Origin: Nelumbo lutea
Taxonomy: Eukaryota > Streptophyta > Magnoliopsida > Proteales > Nelumbonaceae
Assembly: GCA_022828595.1 (NCBI GenBank)
Contig: JAKGHH010000001.1
Location: 137,659,017-137,723,016 of the forward strand
Direction of reading: 5' to 3'
Length of the DNA stretch: 64,000 bases
A program made the translations under genes and the position numbers. Positions 32,670 to 44,942 of the stretch are shown one piece after another; the first letter of the stretch is position 1, and the number at the start of each line of letters is the position of its first letter. Below the pieces are notes generated by a model. That model ran no database searches. It saw nothing but the letters and a program-made list of their open reading frames with translations, and was not told the DNA's origin.

Positions 32670-33901
32670 CTTTGTTGCATTGTATTATCTCCATGAATAT
32701 CATGCAAAGTTTTCTTTTTTCTTTGTTTTTGCTTCTCTTTCTTTTCTGATATCTACCATTCTGCAATGTAGTTTAATAAATTAAACAAGCTGTTAACCCT
32801 CTATTGTATTCAGAGATGGTTTTCTTCTGTAATGTAAGAAACATTACAAAACCAACTAACATGAACTTAATCCTTGGGTTTTCCATCTTTTTGTAGTGTG
32901 ATGAATACATAGCTAGAACATGTCCGAGATGCGATGCATAATTTTCACCTGCAGTGGTAACAGTATGTGATAAATATAAAATACTGGACTAGAATGGATT
33001 ACAGCTTTCTCGTTCCTTTTGCAGTTTGATGGGTTATTCATGTTCATTATCTTGCTTACCCGAAGATGAATTGTTGTATTGAAAACAACATTATAGGTAA
33101 GGCATTTCCCTAGCTAAGATCGAATTACATTCTCACTGGTCTATAGAGAGCATTTGTCCACCCAAATGCTTGCGCTCCTCTTCTCACTAGATCCTTTGTT
33201 AACTGTCTGAATTTTGCCAACTTCATAATACAGAATTGAAAAATCCAGGACGAGATAAAGTGGTTTGCTTCTCTGCTTTATGCGATGTAATTACTCATAA
33301 ATTTGGAATATTTTGGTCTAACCATTCCCAATCCAAAATGGCTAAATGGCAAATTTGCTCTGGAATATCCAACAAGTGGATTTTATTGTGAACTAAATTT
33401 TCATGTCTTTGTATGCCACTGAATCCATAATACAACAGAGTGCCCATTAATATATGTAAGGGAATCCTGTTTTCGTGTTAATTACTGTTCTTGGGGTTAT
33501 GTTCTGTTGATAAATAAAAAGAAGAAAAGAAGATTTGAAGGAGGAGCATCTACTTTAAGGTGATACGATTGAATTTGAAGTGAATTGAACCTGCTTCTCT
33601 TCTGTTATTCCAGCTACAGGAGATGCAAACTTTTAAATGCAAATATGCAATAAATAAATAGAGAGAACCTCGCCTCATGCTTCACCGCCCCTTGGCCGTT
33701 GGAAGTTGAGGAATCCATCGCTGTGGATCGTATTGAGAGAGAGAGAGAGAGCACCCACTTGGTTGAATCTTATTTAACTATTTAAGTGGACTTTAACTGT
33801 TTATGGTAAAGCAATTAGCACGTGGAGAGCTTCTTTTAGTCCGTTCCTCTTATATAAACTCCTATATACTACCCACATTATCAACACACACACACACACA
33901 G

Positions 33902-34423
33902 ATGAAGAGCATGAAAGGAGAAGTGGTGCTCAACATCCCCGCCCAGAAGGCATGGGAAATGTACAGAGACGATGAGATCATCAGCAAGATAAACCCAAAT
34001 ATGCTTGCCCGGGCTGAATACATCGAGGGAGATGGCAGCCCTGGGAGCTTGAGGGTCTTCAAGCTTGGCCCTGGTAAGAACTCTCTCTCTCTCTCTCTCT
34101 CTCCATGAAAGAAGGTGATATTGAATTAATTTATGCAGCTGTGCAAGGTTATGTGAGAGAATCCACTGAGAAGATTGAGAAGGTGGAGGCAGGGCGGTCC
34201 ATAACTTACAGCGTGATTGGAGGGGAGCTAAGGAACATGTATGATCCTTTACAAGGCCACCTTCTCATTTATCCCTCTACCCGGACAAGAAGGAGAGAAG
34301 TGTATCGCCGAGTGGAAGGCCGAATTCAAGCCGCTCTCTCCGTCCATACCTCCACCGGAGAAAGCCAAGGATGCTGCACTGGGATTCCTCAAGCACTTCG
34401 ACAAATTCCAGCTGTGCCGCTGA
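33902..34423 (+). pseudogene. Second copy of the Bet v 1/MLP-like gene, frameshifted
   Basis: Exons are 33,902-34,073 and 34,139-34,423, with promoter and intron like the copy at 19,934. Exon 2 has one extra T in GATCCTTTACAAGG (GATCCTTACAAGG in the other copy), which shifts the frame after RNMYDP and loses the C-terminal helix. Since this segment is probably the other allele placed in tandem, the shift is either a real allelic null or a one-base consensus error. It should not be counted as a second gene. Confidence 0.82.
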
Positions 34424-34932
34424 ATACAAGTTTGGCATACCACAGAGGGGATTATGTTCTCCAGTAGTCATCAGAAAGAGTCCGAATATATTCTGCATGC
34501 ATATGTGCCAAAAAAATTTAATAAAAATTGCATGCTTGCAGCACATGCTTAATCCATATCAATAAATGAAGTTGGGGATTAACTAGTTTCAGTGTGTTCT
34601 ATTTCGATGTTCTCATGTTTTGCAAATTTAGGCTACCTTTGGTTTGGTAGAAAGTAAGAGAAAATAGAAATTTGAAGATTTTTTTTTGGTAAATTACCAA
34701 GACCCTCCTTGTACTATGGCTCGGTGACAAATATCTCCTCTATTTTTTTCTTTTGCGATAAAGACCCCTTAAACTTTTATATTGGAACAAATACCCCTTC
34801 GGCTGTTAAGTCAAATGACAAAAAACGTTAAATTACCAAAATACCTTATTGAACTTTCTCTATTTTCTTTTCTTTTTTGCCATTTTCTCTTAAAACTCTC
34901 CAACCTTGAGTTCCACCTACAGTGCGTTGATC

Positions 34933-35148
34933 ATGTATTTGAGAAAACCATCAATTTTCGTTGCTAAAGCATCTATTACTAAATCTGAACCGTCGAAAGC
35001 AAATGGCGGAGGTGAAGGTGGAGATGCAGAAGAACAGTACAGGGCGTATGAGGTAGAACTCGAGCAGCCATATGGGTTGAAGTTTGCAAAAGGTTGGGAC
35101 GGTGGAACTGGGATGTTCCACTGTCAGGGACAAAATACTTGCTACCAG
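34933..35148 (+). pseudogene. MET1/ZKT-like PDZ fragment (right copy)
   Basis: The encoded stretch is identical to that at 20,965-21,180, with the same deletion inside the PDZ start and the same frame loss. Confidence 0.7.
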
Positions 35149-35530
35149 GTATTATTTGCTTGTGAATTGCATTTCCGACCAAAATAATCATGATTTTCCT
35201 TTTTGTTATTCTTTATAAAATTTGGACAGATTCCGCAATTAGCTTGTTACTTTTAGTGAATTGGGTTGGTCCGAAGGGGTTTATTCAAATATATTAATGG
35301 ATTCGTTGGCTTTGCAAGTATAGAATAGATAAGCCAGCAGAGCGGTTTATAAGCAGGTCTTCACTAACTTTGTAGTTTGTACCGAATAATGGGCCTAGAC
35401 AATCTAGAATGCTTAATGTTGGAGGTCTGCTACTTGTTATAAGCTTTGTTATTTGTGCATTTGCAGTTTTTGTTTTGAAGTCATTCTCAATTCTTCAAAT
35501 CAAAATTCATGGACATGATCTTTATACACA

Positions 35531-35953
35531 CCTTAGTATATCAGCTGTATGCCTTGATGGAAATTCACCTTCAAACACAGAAAGCCTCTGGCCTGTGGTA
35601 ACATCCCACAAAACACACGTTTGATCTCCAGAATTGGTTATTAGGTGAATATCTTCATCTGGAACATATTGACATGAAGATACATAACACTTATGCCCGT
35701 TTAACATCCTTGATACTGGTAAATTCCCATCCTTGTCAATTGAAGAGTTCAGATTATCAACACCACCACATGCAACAAATTGACCATTTGGAGAAAAGGC
35801 ACATGTCATGACCCATGCACATGGTAGCTTAATAGCATGAGTTTTCTCGCTTGTTAGAGCATTCCACATAATTAACCTCCCATCTTGAAATGCAATGACA
35901 ATTCAATTCTTTTCAGGTGTCCAGCCCAATGAATAAACTTGGCAGATTTCTTA
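35531..35953 (-). pseudogene. G-protein beta (AGB1) fragment (right copy)
   Basis: The protein reading is identical to that of 21,563-21,985, with the same internal deletion and upstream stop. Confidence 0.85.
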
Positions 35954-36512
35954 GAAAAATTATTAATTTGAGGTGGTGATGGGTGAGGTGGTGAAAACCA
36001 GCAGCGATGGGTGAGATGGTGATGATGACCAACTGACCCATCACTTTGGAGTAGTCAATTTGGGCTCTCAGGGTCTCCTGTGATTTGGGGGCAATGGTGC
36101 CTCTTGTGATGAATAATATCTTGTGGTCTGGGTTAGCTTAGCCAGAAATTAGTCTTACTATCAAATGGAGAGTCTGTCATGGTATGAAGGAACACAGGAA
36201 AGGGGAGGAAAGATGAATAGTTCAAAGTATATAAAAAGTTGAGTGATTTCATAAATTAAAGAAAAGGGTAGTTTGGGTATTTAAAAATTTTAAAATAGTC
36301 AAACAATAATCTTTTTCAAAGTTAACTGACGGAATGCTAACGGAAAGGGTCTTTGTCTAATGACTAAAGTTCAAGAGGATCTTTATCACAAAGAAAAGTA
36401 CGGGGGGTCTTTGTCACTGACCTCATAGTACATGGGGCCCTTGCCATTTACCCTTTTTTTTACAACTTCAGTGAAATTCTTTTGGGACTTTTTCTCAACT
36501 TTCTGTTTCTTA

Positions 36513-37655
36513 GGCTCCATTTGATTTGTGAAAAATTTTGGGTGAGATGGAAAAAGATGGGATGGAATGGGATGAAAAAGTATAAAAATTTAACTTTACA
36601 TCATTTGGTTTTATATGGAAAAATAATAGGAAAATTATCATCACAAAACAGAGTTCTACTTTCTTCTCTGTTTTGGTGTGATCCTAAATGCAAAGATGGT
36701 GGAGAGTGAAGGGAACTATCATAACGTAATTATCCTTGTTCTTCTGCTTTTTCTTCCTTTGATGGTATAGCGAGGCCAATGTAGTTGCTATGTCTTTCAC
36801 TCCATTGCTTCCCCTTTTTTCGCTTTTGCTACTCTTCTGTTCCGATTGTTGTGATTCCCGTCGCGGTGGGGGTAGAGGAGGCAGCGGCGGTAGTGTTTGA
36901 GCCTGTGGTTGTGGTGAATGGATTTTCATGACTTCTGGTACACTATCATTCAGCTCTGTCATCACTCTCGGAAACCCACGAGGATTCTAGCCTAAGATCC
37001 GGGTAGGAGCTGCTGCTCCTCCTCAAGGATGGATGTGATTTGTCGGCCACGTGGGAGGTGTTGCTGTTGGCAACATTGGTATATTCATCATCAGTGCTAC
37101 CAGAGGACTCATAGTTCCTCCTGCTGAGAATCCCACAAAAGGGAAGGAATGACAAAGAGCAAGAGAAAGAGAGCGGCGAGAGGCAATACGATGATCAGAA
37201 TGACAGAGTTAGAAAAGAAAGGAGAAGAACGATGGTGGCTACGATTGATTGTAGTACTAGTTTGTAGCCAAAAGGGTGGTGTGTCTGCATCTCCTTCCAT
37301 GATTTGAAGTTGGTTTTTTCTCTTTTTTTTCTTGCTTTTGGTTTTGCTTTTAATGAGAGAGAGAGAAGGGAGATAGGCATACAAAAGCAGACACACAGAG
37401 AGATAGAATAGAGAAGAAATGAGAGATAAAGAGAGGAGTCGGGGTCACATCAGTGGTGGGGCAGGAGGATGAAGATGAAGAAATTTGAGTTTTCAAGTTT
37501 TTCCACCAGGGTTGCACCATTTTGGTGAAACCCCGATTGCACAATTTTGGAATCTCGCATCCCACTTTTTTCTCATCCCATCCCCCTATTTCCCTTAAAA
37601 CAAATGAGAGAAAAAACCATTTTTCTCATTCCCATTCCACAAGTCAAACGGAGCC
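36513..37655. mobile_element. TIR element with membrane-protein fragment (right copy)
   Basis: GGCTCCATTTG...CGGAGCC ends match those of 22,547-23,695. The coding fragment (minus strand, about 36,716-37,300) reads CGILSRRNYESSGSTDDEY here in one frame with RRSSSSYPDLRL. The left copy instead carries about 10 extra bases (GGTGATGTGA) near 23,069 that break this. Confidence 0.7.
36716..37300 (-). pseudogene. Captured membrane-protein fragment (right copy)
   Basis: It has the same order of hydrophobic helix, serine-rich, proline-rich and basic segments as the left copy. Its middle is in better frame than the left copy's, but the part between the helix and LSRRN is still deleted. Confidence 0.55.
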
Positions 37656-39205
37656 TTGTATTCTATCAAGCCAAACAGTCTTATAAGAGGGATCATGATC
37701 ACTGATTTTTATGAACTAGTGTAAGGGGCACAAGTTAAGTGCTTGTGCAAATATAAAGACGAAAAGGTAAAATCTAAAGTTACTTAAATTTAAGTTTTAG
37801 AGTAAAATACAAAAACCTCCTGTGTAGCTTCATAATCATAAAAATCTCTCATGTAGTTTCATTTTAACAAAAACCTCTGTTGAACTTTTAAAAAATCCAA
37901 TGGAAACCTCCCTTTTGTCACTGACCCAGATGAAAAATGTTTAACCGATCTATAAATTTTTCTCAAATACCCATTTTACCTGTTTATAAAATAGGAATTA
38001 TTGTTGATCAAAAAGTGAATAAAAGTAAAAAAAGAAATCTAATGTTTAATTGCTCATCTGATGTGGTTCAACAGCCAGGGGTGTTGATGAGTCAAATGCT
38101 TTTTTACAAGTAGGTTGCTTTGTGAAACACACCTCAAAATCTAACCAGGTTAGTAGGTTGTTGTGTGTCAATATTTTTTTACAAAATGTTATTTGGGGTG
38201 AAACAACCTGAAAATCTGCCCAGATAAGCGACTGACTGATTCCACTGGTCGATTCAACCACAGGTTGAAAACATCACTTTCAGCATTAACGCCCTTCTAA
38301 TATGTCCAAAAGATAATTTTTTTTTATTATTATTGGCAATATGTAAACTGAAAATTGAAAGGTTTGGATGGATAATACTCAGATAAAATTACCAAATTCT
38401 TTATGTGCTTTCTCAACTTTCTATTTCTCTCTTCTTTTTCTATCAAACAAAATATAGCTTTTTTTTTAATCCAGTGAAGAGTTTTAATCGATTATATGAA
38501 TATATAATCGTCCACCTGACAAATATATTATAGGTCATATATGGAGAACCCTACTTGACCTAAAATGGACACCATATTCACTCACTTTAAATTCCAATGA
38601 TATTTTCAGCTTCTACACAAGCTAGTTTTTTGTCCATGGTGTAAGGTACGTATAGGACCCTTTAAGCCATTAAATAGGAGTTGGCATCTCCATGTTCCAA
38701 TACCCTTTCAACATGTTGATCAAACACCATACATTTTACTATGAGATTGGAATCCACCATGTATGAGATGTGTAGTGTCAGATCATATTGGGAGGGTGTT
38801 GGAAATTATTTTGTTGGCAAATGATGATCTGGATTCACTAAATAAATAGACCTTAGGAAAATAGAGAGCATTAAATATGAATGAAAGGAAAAAAGGAAAA
38901 AAAAAAGTATAGAATTTTTCAAACTTGTTACACTATTAGAAGAACATTAATAGTTCTGGATTTTAAGGCATCTCATCTCTTTCGTGGTCACATGGTAAAT
39001 AATTCAGGTTGCATCATGACCAGCTAACCATACTGGACTTACACATACACGTCACACCCATAAGTTCAAATCGCCTATAGCTCTATGCCTGATATTAGGC
39101 CAATCATGATATACTACATTAGCTCCTAACATATGGGGCCTATGTATTAGAGGTTTTGAAGTACTGACTTGTTTTATTTAACTTATTTGCAAGTACAATT
39201 GCCTC
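37656..39205. other. Non-coding stretch (right copy)
   Basis: It corresponds to 23,696-25,220 with block differences. Nothing coding is seen. Confidence 0.5.
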
Positions 39206-39539
39206 CCATGAAAATGCTTGGATGGATGAGTGGTAAAATTAGAAACAATAAGGTTAGAAATGAATATAGGAAGGAATCTTCAAATAGCTTCAATAAGTGA
39301 TAAAATAAGAGAAAGTAAATTAAAATGGTTTGGTCATATGCATTGAAGACCATCTATAGCATCTATTAGGAAAAGTAATCTATTGCAGGTTAATTAGAGG
39401 GGCTAGAAGAGCTAGGGACATACCAAAAAAGAGTTGGCTGGAAGTAATATAGGAAGTAGTTGAAGCGTTCATAACTTAACGATGAATACAAAACTAAACA
39501 TAACGGAATGGAAAAATAAGATTCATGTAGCTGACCAAT
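39206..39539 (+). pseudogene. LINE ORF2 C-terminal remnant (right copy)
   Basis: Same remnant as 25,222-25,535. Here the end is more complete: ITEWKNKIHVADQ, the typical C-terminus of this plant LINE type, directly before an (AT)n tract. Confidence 0.72.
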
Positions 39540-39604
39540 ATATATATATATATATATAGGGTAGCAGTGATAGCTAAATTGGGCTTGGGAGTATGACATA
39601 ATTG

Positions 39605-39915
39605 TAAGGCTCCGTTCGTTTTTTGGTAAGTTACTTATCCGGGCAAATACAATTACCTAGGTAAGCTTTTCCTGGGAAACACTTACCCAGGTAAGTGTAT
39701 TTACCCATGTTCTTTTATTTCTCGGGTAAATAAGGCAATGACCATTTTAGTCATAAGAATCCATTATTAAAAGGGACACTTTTGTCCCATTCAAGTGTTA
39801 GCAACTTTCTTCCTAGGTGGGAAAGCTATTTACCCACCTAGGAGATGGGTGATACCCAAGAAAATAAACTTTCCTCGGTCCCCACATTAATCTGAAAAAT
39901 GAACATGGTATTCTT
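39605..39915. repeat. Degenerate MITE candidate (right copy)
   Basis: The left end GGCTCCGTTCGTTTTTTGG is cleaner than in the left copy. Interior and right end are as at 25,612-25,915. Confidence 0.4.
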
Positions 39916-40065
39916 GGTCAATGGGAACCAAAATCCTATTGACCAACTTTCCCACCTCTCAAAATCCAAAAAAAAAAACAAAAAGAATGCCCCCAAAAGG
40001 ATTTGTAAAATGGTAAAAAAAATAGTGAGAAACATTTATTTTATATATTCGAATTGAAATTCATA

Positions 40066-40503
40066 ATGGCAAGAAGCCCATTCACTTGATGAATTGGGAT
40101 AGAGTGTGTACCCCTAAGAGATGGGGGAGGTCTTGGTTTAAAAAACCTTCTTTGGGTTAGTAAGGCTAATTTAGCCAAGCTTGGGTGGAAAGTTATTAAT
40201 GAAAAAAAAAATCTTTGGGTGATAAATGAATAGATAACACCCCCCCCCAAAAAAAAAACAAATAATATCATAATCCAATTTGGGAATTGGTTCCCTTGGA
40301 GGTGTGGCGAAGAATCAAAATGATCTTTCTTCCTTCCAAGTCCCAAGGCTCATAAAATGATTTGGAGTCTTGATCCTAGAGGAAATTTTATGGTTAGGTC
40401 AGCCTACACCGAAGACAGCCTCACAACAAGAGGTTTAAGAGAGCCACACCTATTGCTCAGCAAAATCTAGGATCTATTGTTACCTCCAAAGATCAAAACC
40501 TTT
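40066..40503 (+). pseudogene. LINE RT-end and zf-RVT, left part (right copy)
   Basis: It contains the GGLGLKNLLWV block and, after a poly-C/poly-A tract, the WSLDPRGNFMVRSAYTED block. It stops at the TIR insertion. The other half of zf-RVT resumes at 42,126. Confidence 0.75.
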
Positions 40504-42122
40504 GGCTGCATTTGGAAACAACGTAAATACAGGTTCGATGCATTATTGCACTCCGGTCTTAATTTGCATATGTTTGGAAGCATTATAAAAATACCCCTAA
40601 AATTGAAGTAAAATCGCAAACATGTTTGAGTTTGCATCAATCTTGGGGTGGAAACTATTTCGATTTTTCAAAGTAAAAATTCACACCTCCTTTCATCGAG
40701 GGAAACAGGTGAATAGTTTACTCTCATCCACCACTCATCAGAACTCATCCATCTGAGCATGAGCAATGGATCTAAGAGACTGAGCATCGTCGTCAGCGAC
40801 TATTAGATTCTATTTGAGCATCCGAGAGTTTGAGATCTGAACGTCTACCATCAGATACTCTACATCTGAACGTCAAGTCGTCAATGACAATTACAATCTA
40901 TCTAAGCGTCTGAGCATTCGAGAGCCTGAAATCTAAACATCTGTCGTCGAATACTCTGAGTTTGAATGTCAGGTCGTCGATGACTATTACATTTTGTTTG
41001 AGCGTCCAAGAGTCCGAGGTCTGAACGTTAGTCGTCGATACTCTGGGTCTGAACATCAAGTCGTCAATGACTATTACATTATGTCTGAGCGTCCAAGAGT
41101 CTAAGATCTGAGCATTTGCCATTAAATACTTTGGATTTAAACATCAAGTCATCGATGACTTACGTTTTGTCTGAGCGTCCAAGAGTTTGAGATCTGAATG
41201 TCTATCGTTGAATAGTCTTGGTCTAAACATCAAATTATTGGCAACTATTATGTTTTGTTCGAGCGTCTAAGAGTTTGAGATCTGAATGTCTGTCGTCCCA
41301 TACTCTGGGTCTAGATGTAAGTTGTCAGTGGCTATTACAATGAAAGGCTGACATCAATTGCAATTTATTGTTTATGTGGATTAGAATGATTGAAATTTGA
41401 GTTTTACTTGAGAGACAATGGCTTGAAAGTCTAAGCTTAAGTGTATTTCTAGGTCTTTTTCAAAACTAATATTCTCCTTCATTTGGTGTTGTTCTAATGG
41501 TGTTGTTGTTCTTGCCTTAACAACTTTCTACTAAAAAGATTTTCAACTGGGTTCAGTACAAAATTAACATATTGGCTCATATCTCAAGTGTTTTGGATTG
41601 GCCTAAGTGTCTTGAGCTCTAGACCAAGTGAACCACATGCCATTATAGGGTTGTTAACCTCCTCGAATGGTGGAGTTTGGCAAGTATTATTCTGTAATTC
41701 CACTATTCGGCAAGAGAAAAATGACTTAGAAGATTCTTCCATAGATACTCGGACATCGTCTTTCTCATCATCGTCATTGTGATGTAGATCACTTTCATCA
41801 TATTCTATTCAATCAACTTCACTGTCATTGTCCTTGTAATTCTAGCACTTGTGGTTTGAATGATAAGATCCCAAGTTGGAAGTGACTGAATCATCTTTAG
41901 AGACCAATGATTGCTTGGCTTTCCTTGTTTCTTCTTCTTAATTTTTGTCTTTATAAATAGCCAAACATTCACAATTTAGCACCGTGTTTTGCATCAGTAG
42001 TTGCCAAACAAGAAGATTGTAAAATAAAACTAAAATCAAATCCTCAATTCCGTGCACCTAAAACAGAGGTGTCATAGTTTGGAGTGAATATTATTGCATT
42101 TACTCTACAACCAAACCCATCC
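40504..42122. mobile_element. TIR element inserted in a LINE, both ends present (1,619 bp)
   Basis: The left end GGCTGCATTTGGAAACAACG is partly repeated in inverse at the right end (reversed: GGATGGGTTTGGTTGTAGAG, then TAAATGCAATAAT). TTT lies on both sides (40,501-40,503 and 42,123-42,125). Removing the element and one TTT leaves the LINE frame continuous, which fixes both borders. It carries a minisatellite at about 40,770-41,335 and no transposase. The superfamily is undecided. Confidence 0.82.
40770..41335 (+). repeat. Minisatellite, about six ~88-bp units (right copy)
   Basis: Same array as 26,850-27,415 with single-base differences. The unit number appears unchanged. Confidence 0.88.
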
Positions 42123-42270
42123 TTTCTATTTCTCCTTCTAAATGGTTGCCTTCCCACAAAATCTTTACTACAAAAGAAAGGTTTTTCCATTAATGGCTCA
42201 TACTCGATATGTGGGGAAGAAGAAGATTCAGACCATATCTTCAAAAATTGCATCTATGCTAAACAAGTCT
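42123..42270 (+). pseudogene. LINE zf-RVT, right part (right copy only)
   Basis: It reads LFLLLNGCLPTKSLLQKKGF and CGEEEDSDHIFKNCIYAKQV, the zinc-binding segment (C..C...H....C) at the end of plant LINE reverse transcriptases, ending in a stop. It is deleted in the left copy. Confidence 0.8.
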
Positions 42271-42804
42271 AGATGGCTGCAAACCAGAATTTAACAGGTC
42301 CAAATAATAACCATTCAATATTGGTGGCACACTCTAGATTCGATGATTAAGAATACAATGGCTCCTCAATGAAAAGATTTTTAATGATAATTCTATTCCT
42401 CCTCTCATTTCTCTTGGTCGTTCATATGGAATGTTTATGGAGACCCAAAAAAGAAAGGCCTTGGTTTTGATAGTAAGCAAGATAGGAACATCTAGGGGTG
42501 TCCACGGGTCGGGTTGGGTCAATTATAGGTTTTTTCTCAACTGAACCGACATAGCCTGTTTGATAAACAAGTAACTTGAAATTGACCAGTTATAAGGGAA
42601 AATCGACCCAAGCATGAAGGGTCAGTTTTCGGTTTCATTGGGCCAGTTTGGGGGTGGTCAATTGATTATCTTGGGTGATTTATTGATTTGTAATCTTATT
42701 TTCCTATTTTGTATATGGCTCTTATTGGCTGATTTGGCTAATTGCATGTTTGAGTCAAACACCATCTTTTTTCTTAGTCATATAGGCTGCTGAGTGCTTA
42801 GACT
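42271..42804. other. Non-coding stretch with one-ended repeat (right copy)
   Basis: A GGGGTGTCCACGGGTCGGGT repeat start is at about 42,495. No coding sequence is seen. Confidence 0.4.
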
Positions 42805-43294
42805 TGTTCATGGGTTGGGCCAGGCCGACCGAGCTTTGTATATGTATCAACATAATACACTTAGGCCCAAGCCCAAGCTGGCCCGACCATCGGGCCTAGG
42901 TCTTAAGCCCGAGCACGGCCAAAAATTTGGAAACAGAATTTTTTTCTTCTTTTATTCAATAAAAAAGTGTTTTATTTATATTAAAAACATCCAAAACTCA
43001 AAAATAATAAACATCTCACTATTACTTGGAAAAAAGAGAAGAACAAAGAAAAAATATTGTATATATATATATATTTTTATTAAATAAAATATATTTTTAT
43101 TGTTTAATATATAGTATCAAGTTGAGCGTGGGCTCGGGCCGGGCTTTTTTGAGAAAGCCCAAGCCTGGCCCAAAAAAAGTTGAGCCCGATGCTTTAGGCT
43201 TGAGCCTGAGCTCATGTGCCTAAAATTATGACCAAGCCCGACTTATAACGGGCTGGGCCGGGCCAGCCTGTCAAGCTACCCGGCCCATGAACAA
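42805..43294. repeat. GGCCC-rich MITE-like element (right copy)
   Basis: TTGTTCATGGG at the left and CCCATGAACAA at the right are exact inverted ends. The subterminal parts are GGCCC-rich and the core is AT-rich. No target duplication is apparent. Confidence 0.6.
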
Positions 43295-43744
43295 ATCAAT
43301 GAGTGTTGCATCTATACTATTCCAAACCCAAAGATAGTTATTTTGTGCAAGTCTCTTCAACTTCAAGACTATTACAAAAAAGTAATGAATGAAGAGGAGC
43401 CCAATCGTCTCCAACTTCAAGACTAATGTAAAAAAGTAACAACTAAAGTGGAGTCGAACTGTCTATATTTGTAAAAAGTATTGTGTAAAGTCTTAAAAGT
43501 GGAGGGAGCCCCATTGTTTCTATACCAATACCAGAAGTATTATATTTCTACTATCAATAGTTGGTTCGGTTTTTAGATTGAAAAATCGAAACCAACCCAA
43601 CCAATTGGGTTGTTTATATTTATAAATCAAGACTGACTAGAGTTTCGAGAAACCGACACTAGACTGGGTTGAATCGGATTAGTTTGATTGGTTTGGTTTT
43701 TCTTGTAAACACTCCTAGGAACATCATCTGGAGACAAATTCAGT

Positions 43745-44165
43745 GAAGACCACCAAAATGGGAGGATATCAAGATAAATTTCAATGCTTCCTACCTTGGC
43801 GATGACAATGGTTCGTGTGCCATTGTTTGCTTGTCTAGAAATAGTTTTGGGGAGGTCCTTGAGGTTAAGGTCTATTTTATTAGAGCCACCACTCTTAGCC
43901 TCACTGAAGTTTGGGCTGCCTTAGGAAGCTCACAATGTGGTGCTAAATTCTGCTAACTCCCCCATTTGTATTGAGGGTGTCTAATCAGTTATTGTCTAAA
44001 CAAGAAAACTGAAATCCCGTAGATATTGAAGACTATCATTGAAGAATGCCACAAGAGGAGTGAGTTGTTGGAGTTCGAAATCTCTTATCGGCACGTGTTT
44101 TGTGAAGCCAACAAAGCTATGGACTACGTTGCTCAAAAAGGGATTAACTTTGGCTGTTGAGGCCA
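43745..44165 (+). pseudogene. LINE RNase H (RVT_3) domain remnant (right copy)
   Basis: One frame is open for about 60 codons: WEDIKINFNASYLGDDNGS, then SFGEVLEVKV and LSLTEVWAALGS. After a gap, another frame reads ECHKRSELLEFEISYRHVF and CEANKAMDYVAQKG. This is the order of RVT_3-type RNase H found after zf-RVT in plant LINEs, so it is probably the 3' part of the LINE at 40,066-42,270. Confidence 0.78.
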
Positions 44166-44560
44166 ACAACAATAGGTTGTTGAGATAGTTTCTAGGTTGA
44201 GCATGATCTGGGCAATTCACCTATTCATGCCCATGTTTCGTTTTTAGTCAAAATAAATTAAGATGTAATTACTAAATTATCCATTCTCATGGTAACGTGG
44301 CATTCCCAGAAATTCTTTCAACAGCATAGGATGTTGGACCTCAACAGCTAAAGTTTTTCCCTCAGAAAGCCCTCTCTTCTTGTCCTATTCCTCACATTCC
44401 TATAAACTTAGTATCTATTTATGACCCTAAAATTAATGAAAAACATGCAAAAGAAACCTAGTCAACCATACAACTTTCTTTTTCTTCAAGCCAAAAATTA
44501 AATCATTGGTATACTTAAATGGACAGACAATTCTCTTGTATCTCTCTATGTATATGATAG

Positions 44561-44561
<1 letters not shown>

Positions 44562-44598
<37 letters not shown>

Positions 44599-44619
44599 AA
44601 TAATAATAATAATAATAAA
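44562..44619 (+). repeat. (CAA)n(TAA)n microsatellite (right copy)
   Basis: About 58 bp, against about 180 bp in the left copy. Confidence 0.9.
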
Positions 44620-44942
44620 TGAAGGGATTTTGTAATATCAGAAAATGATCTCCTTTGCATTGGGATCTTGCTTTTTGAGTCATAAATCCAAAGGGAAGTT
44701 TTTATGGCATGAATTTAGTTTGTCTTACCTCTTTGTCTAAGGGCTACTACCTTATTTTGGTCATGTCTATCTTGGGTCATGAGGTGGGTGCAATTTGATA
44801 TGGACTTTAACTTTTGGCATTTTATTGTATATAGTAGTTCTAAAATGTGAATCTCATTCTCACACTTGTCAGTTTGAGATTTCATTATCATATCACATCA
44901 AGCAATGAATTCAAATTTGCTTTTAAGAGAATGTTTCCCATA

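Larger units (their letters stand above)
34688..36453. mobile_element. TIR element carrying two host gene fragments (right copy)
   Basis: This is the same element as 20,719-22,485, with the same inverted ends and T-run flanks. The right third is diverged from the left copy (36,285-36,410). Confidence 0.76.

Noticed and set aside
32460..32784. Open frames running through the N run.
   Set aside because: They exist only because unknown bases are read as non-stop codons.
19934..34423. A tandem pair of MLP-like genes, as is common for this family.
   Set aside because: The duplicated segment ends exactly at the N gap on both sides and includes all surrounding transposons, so an unmerged allelic overlap explains it better.
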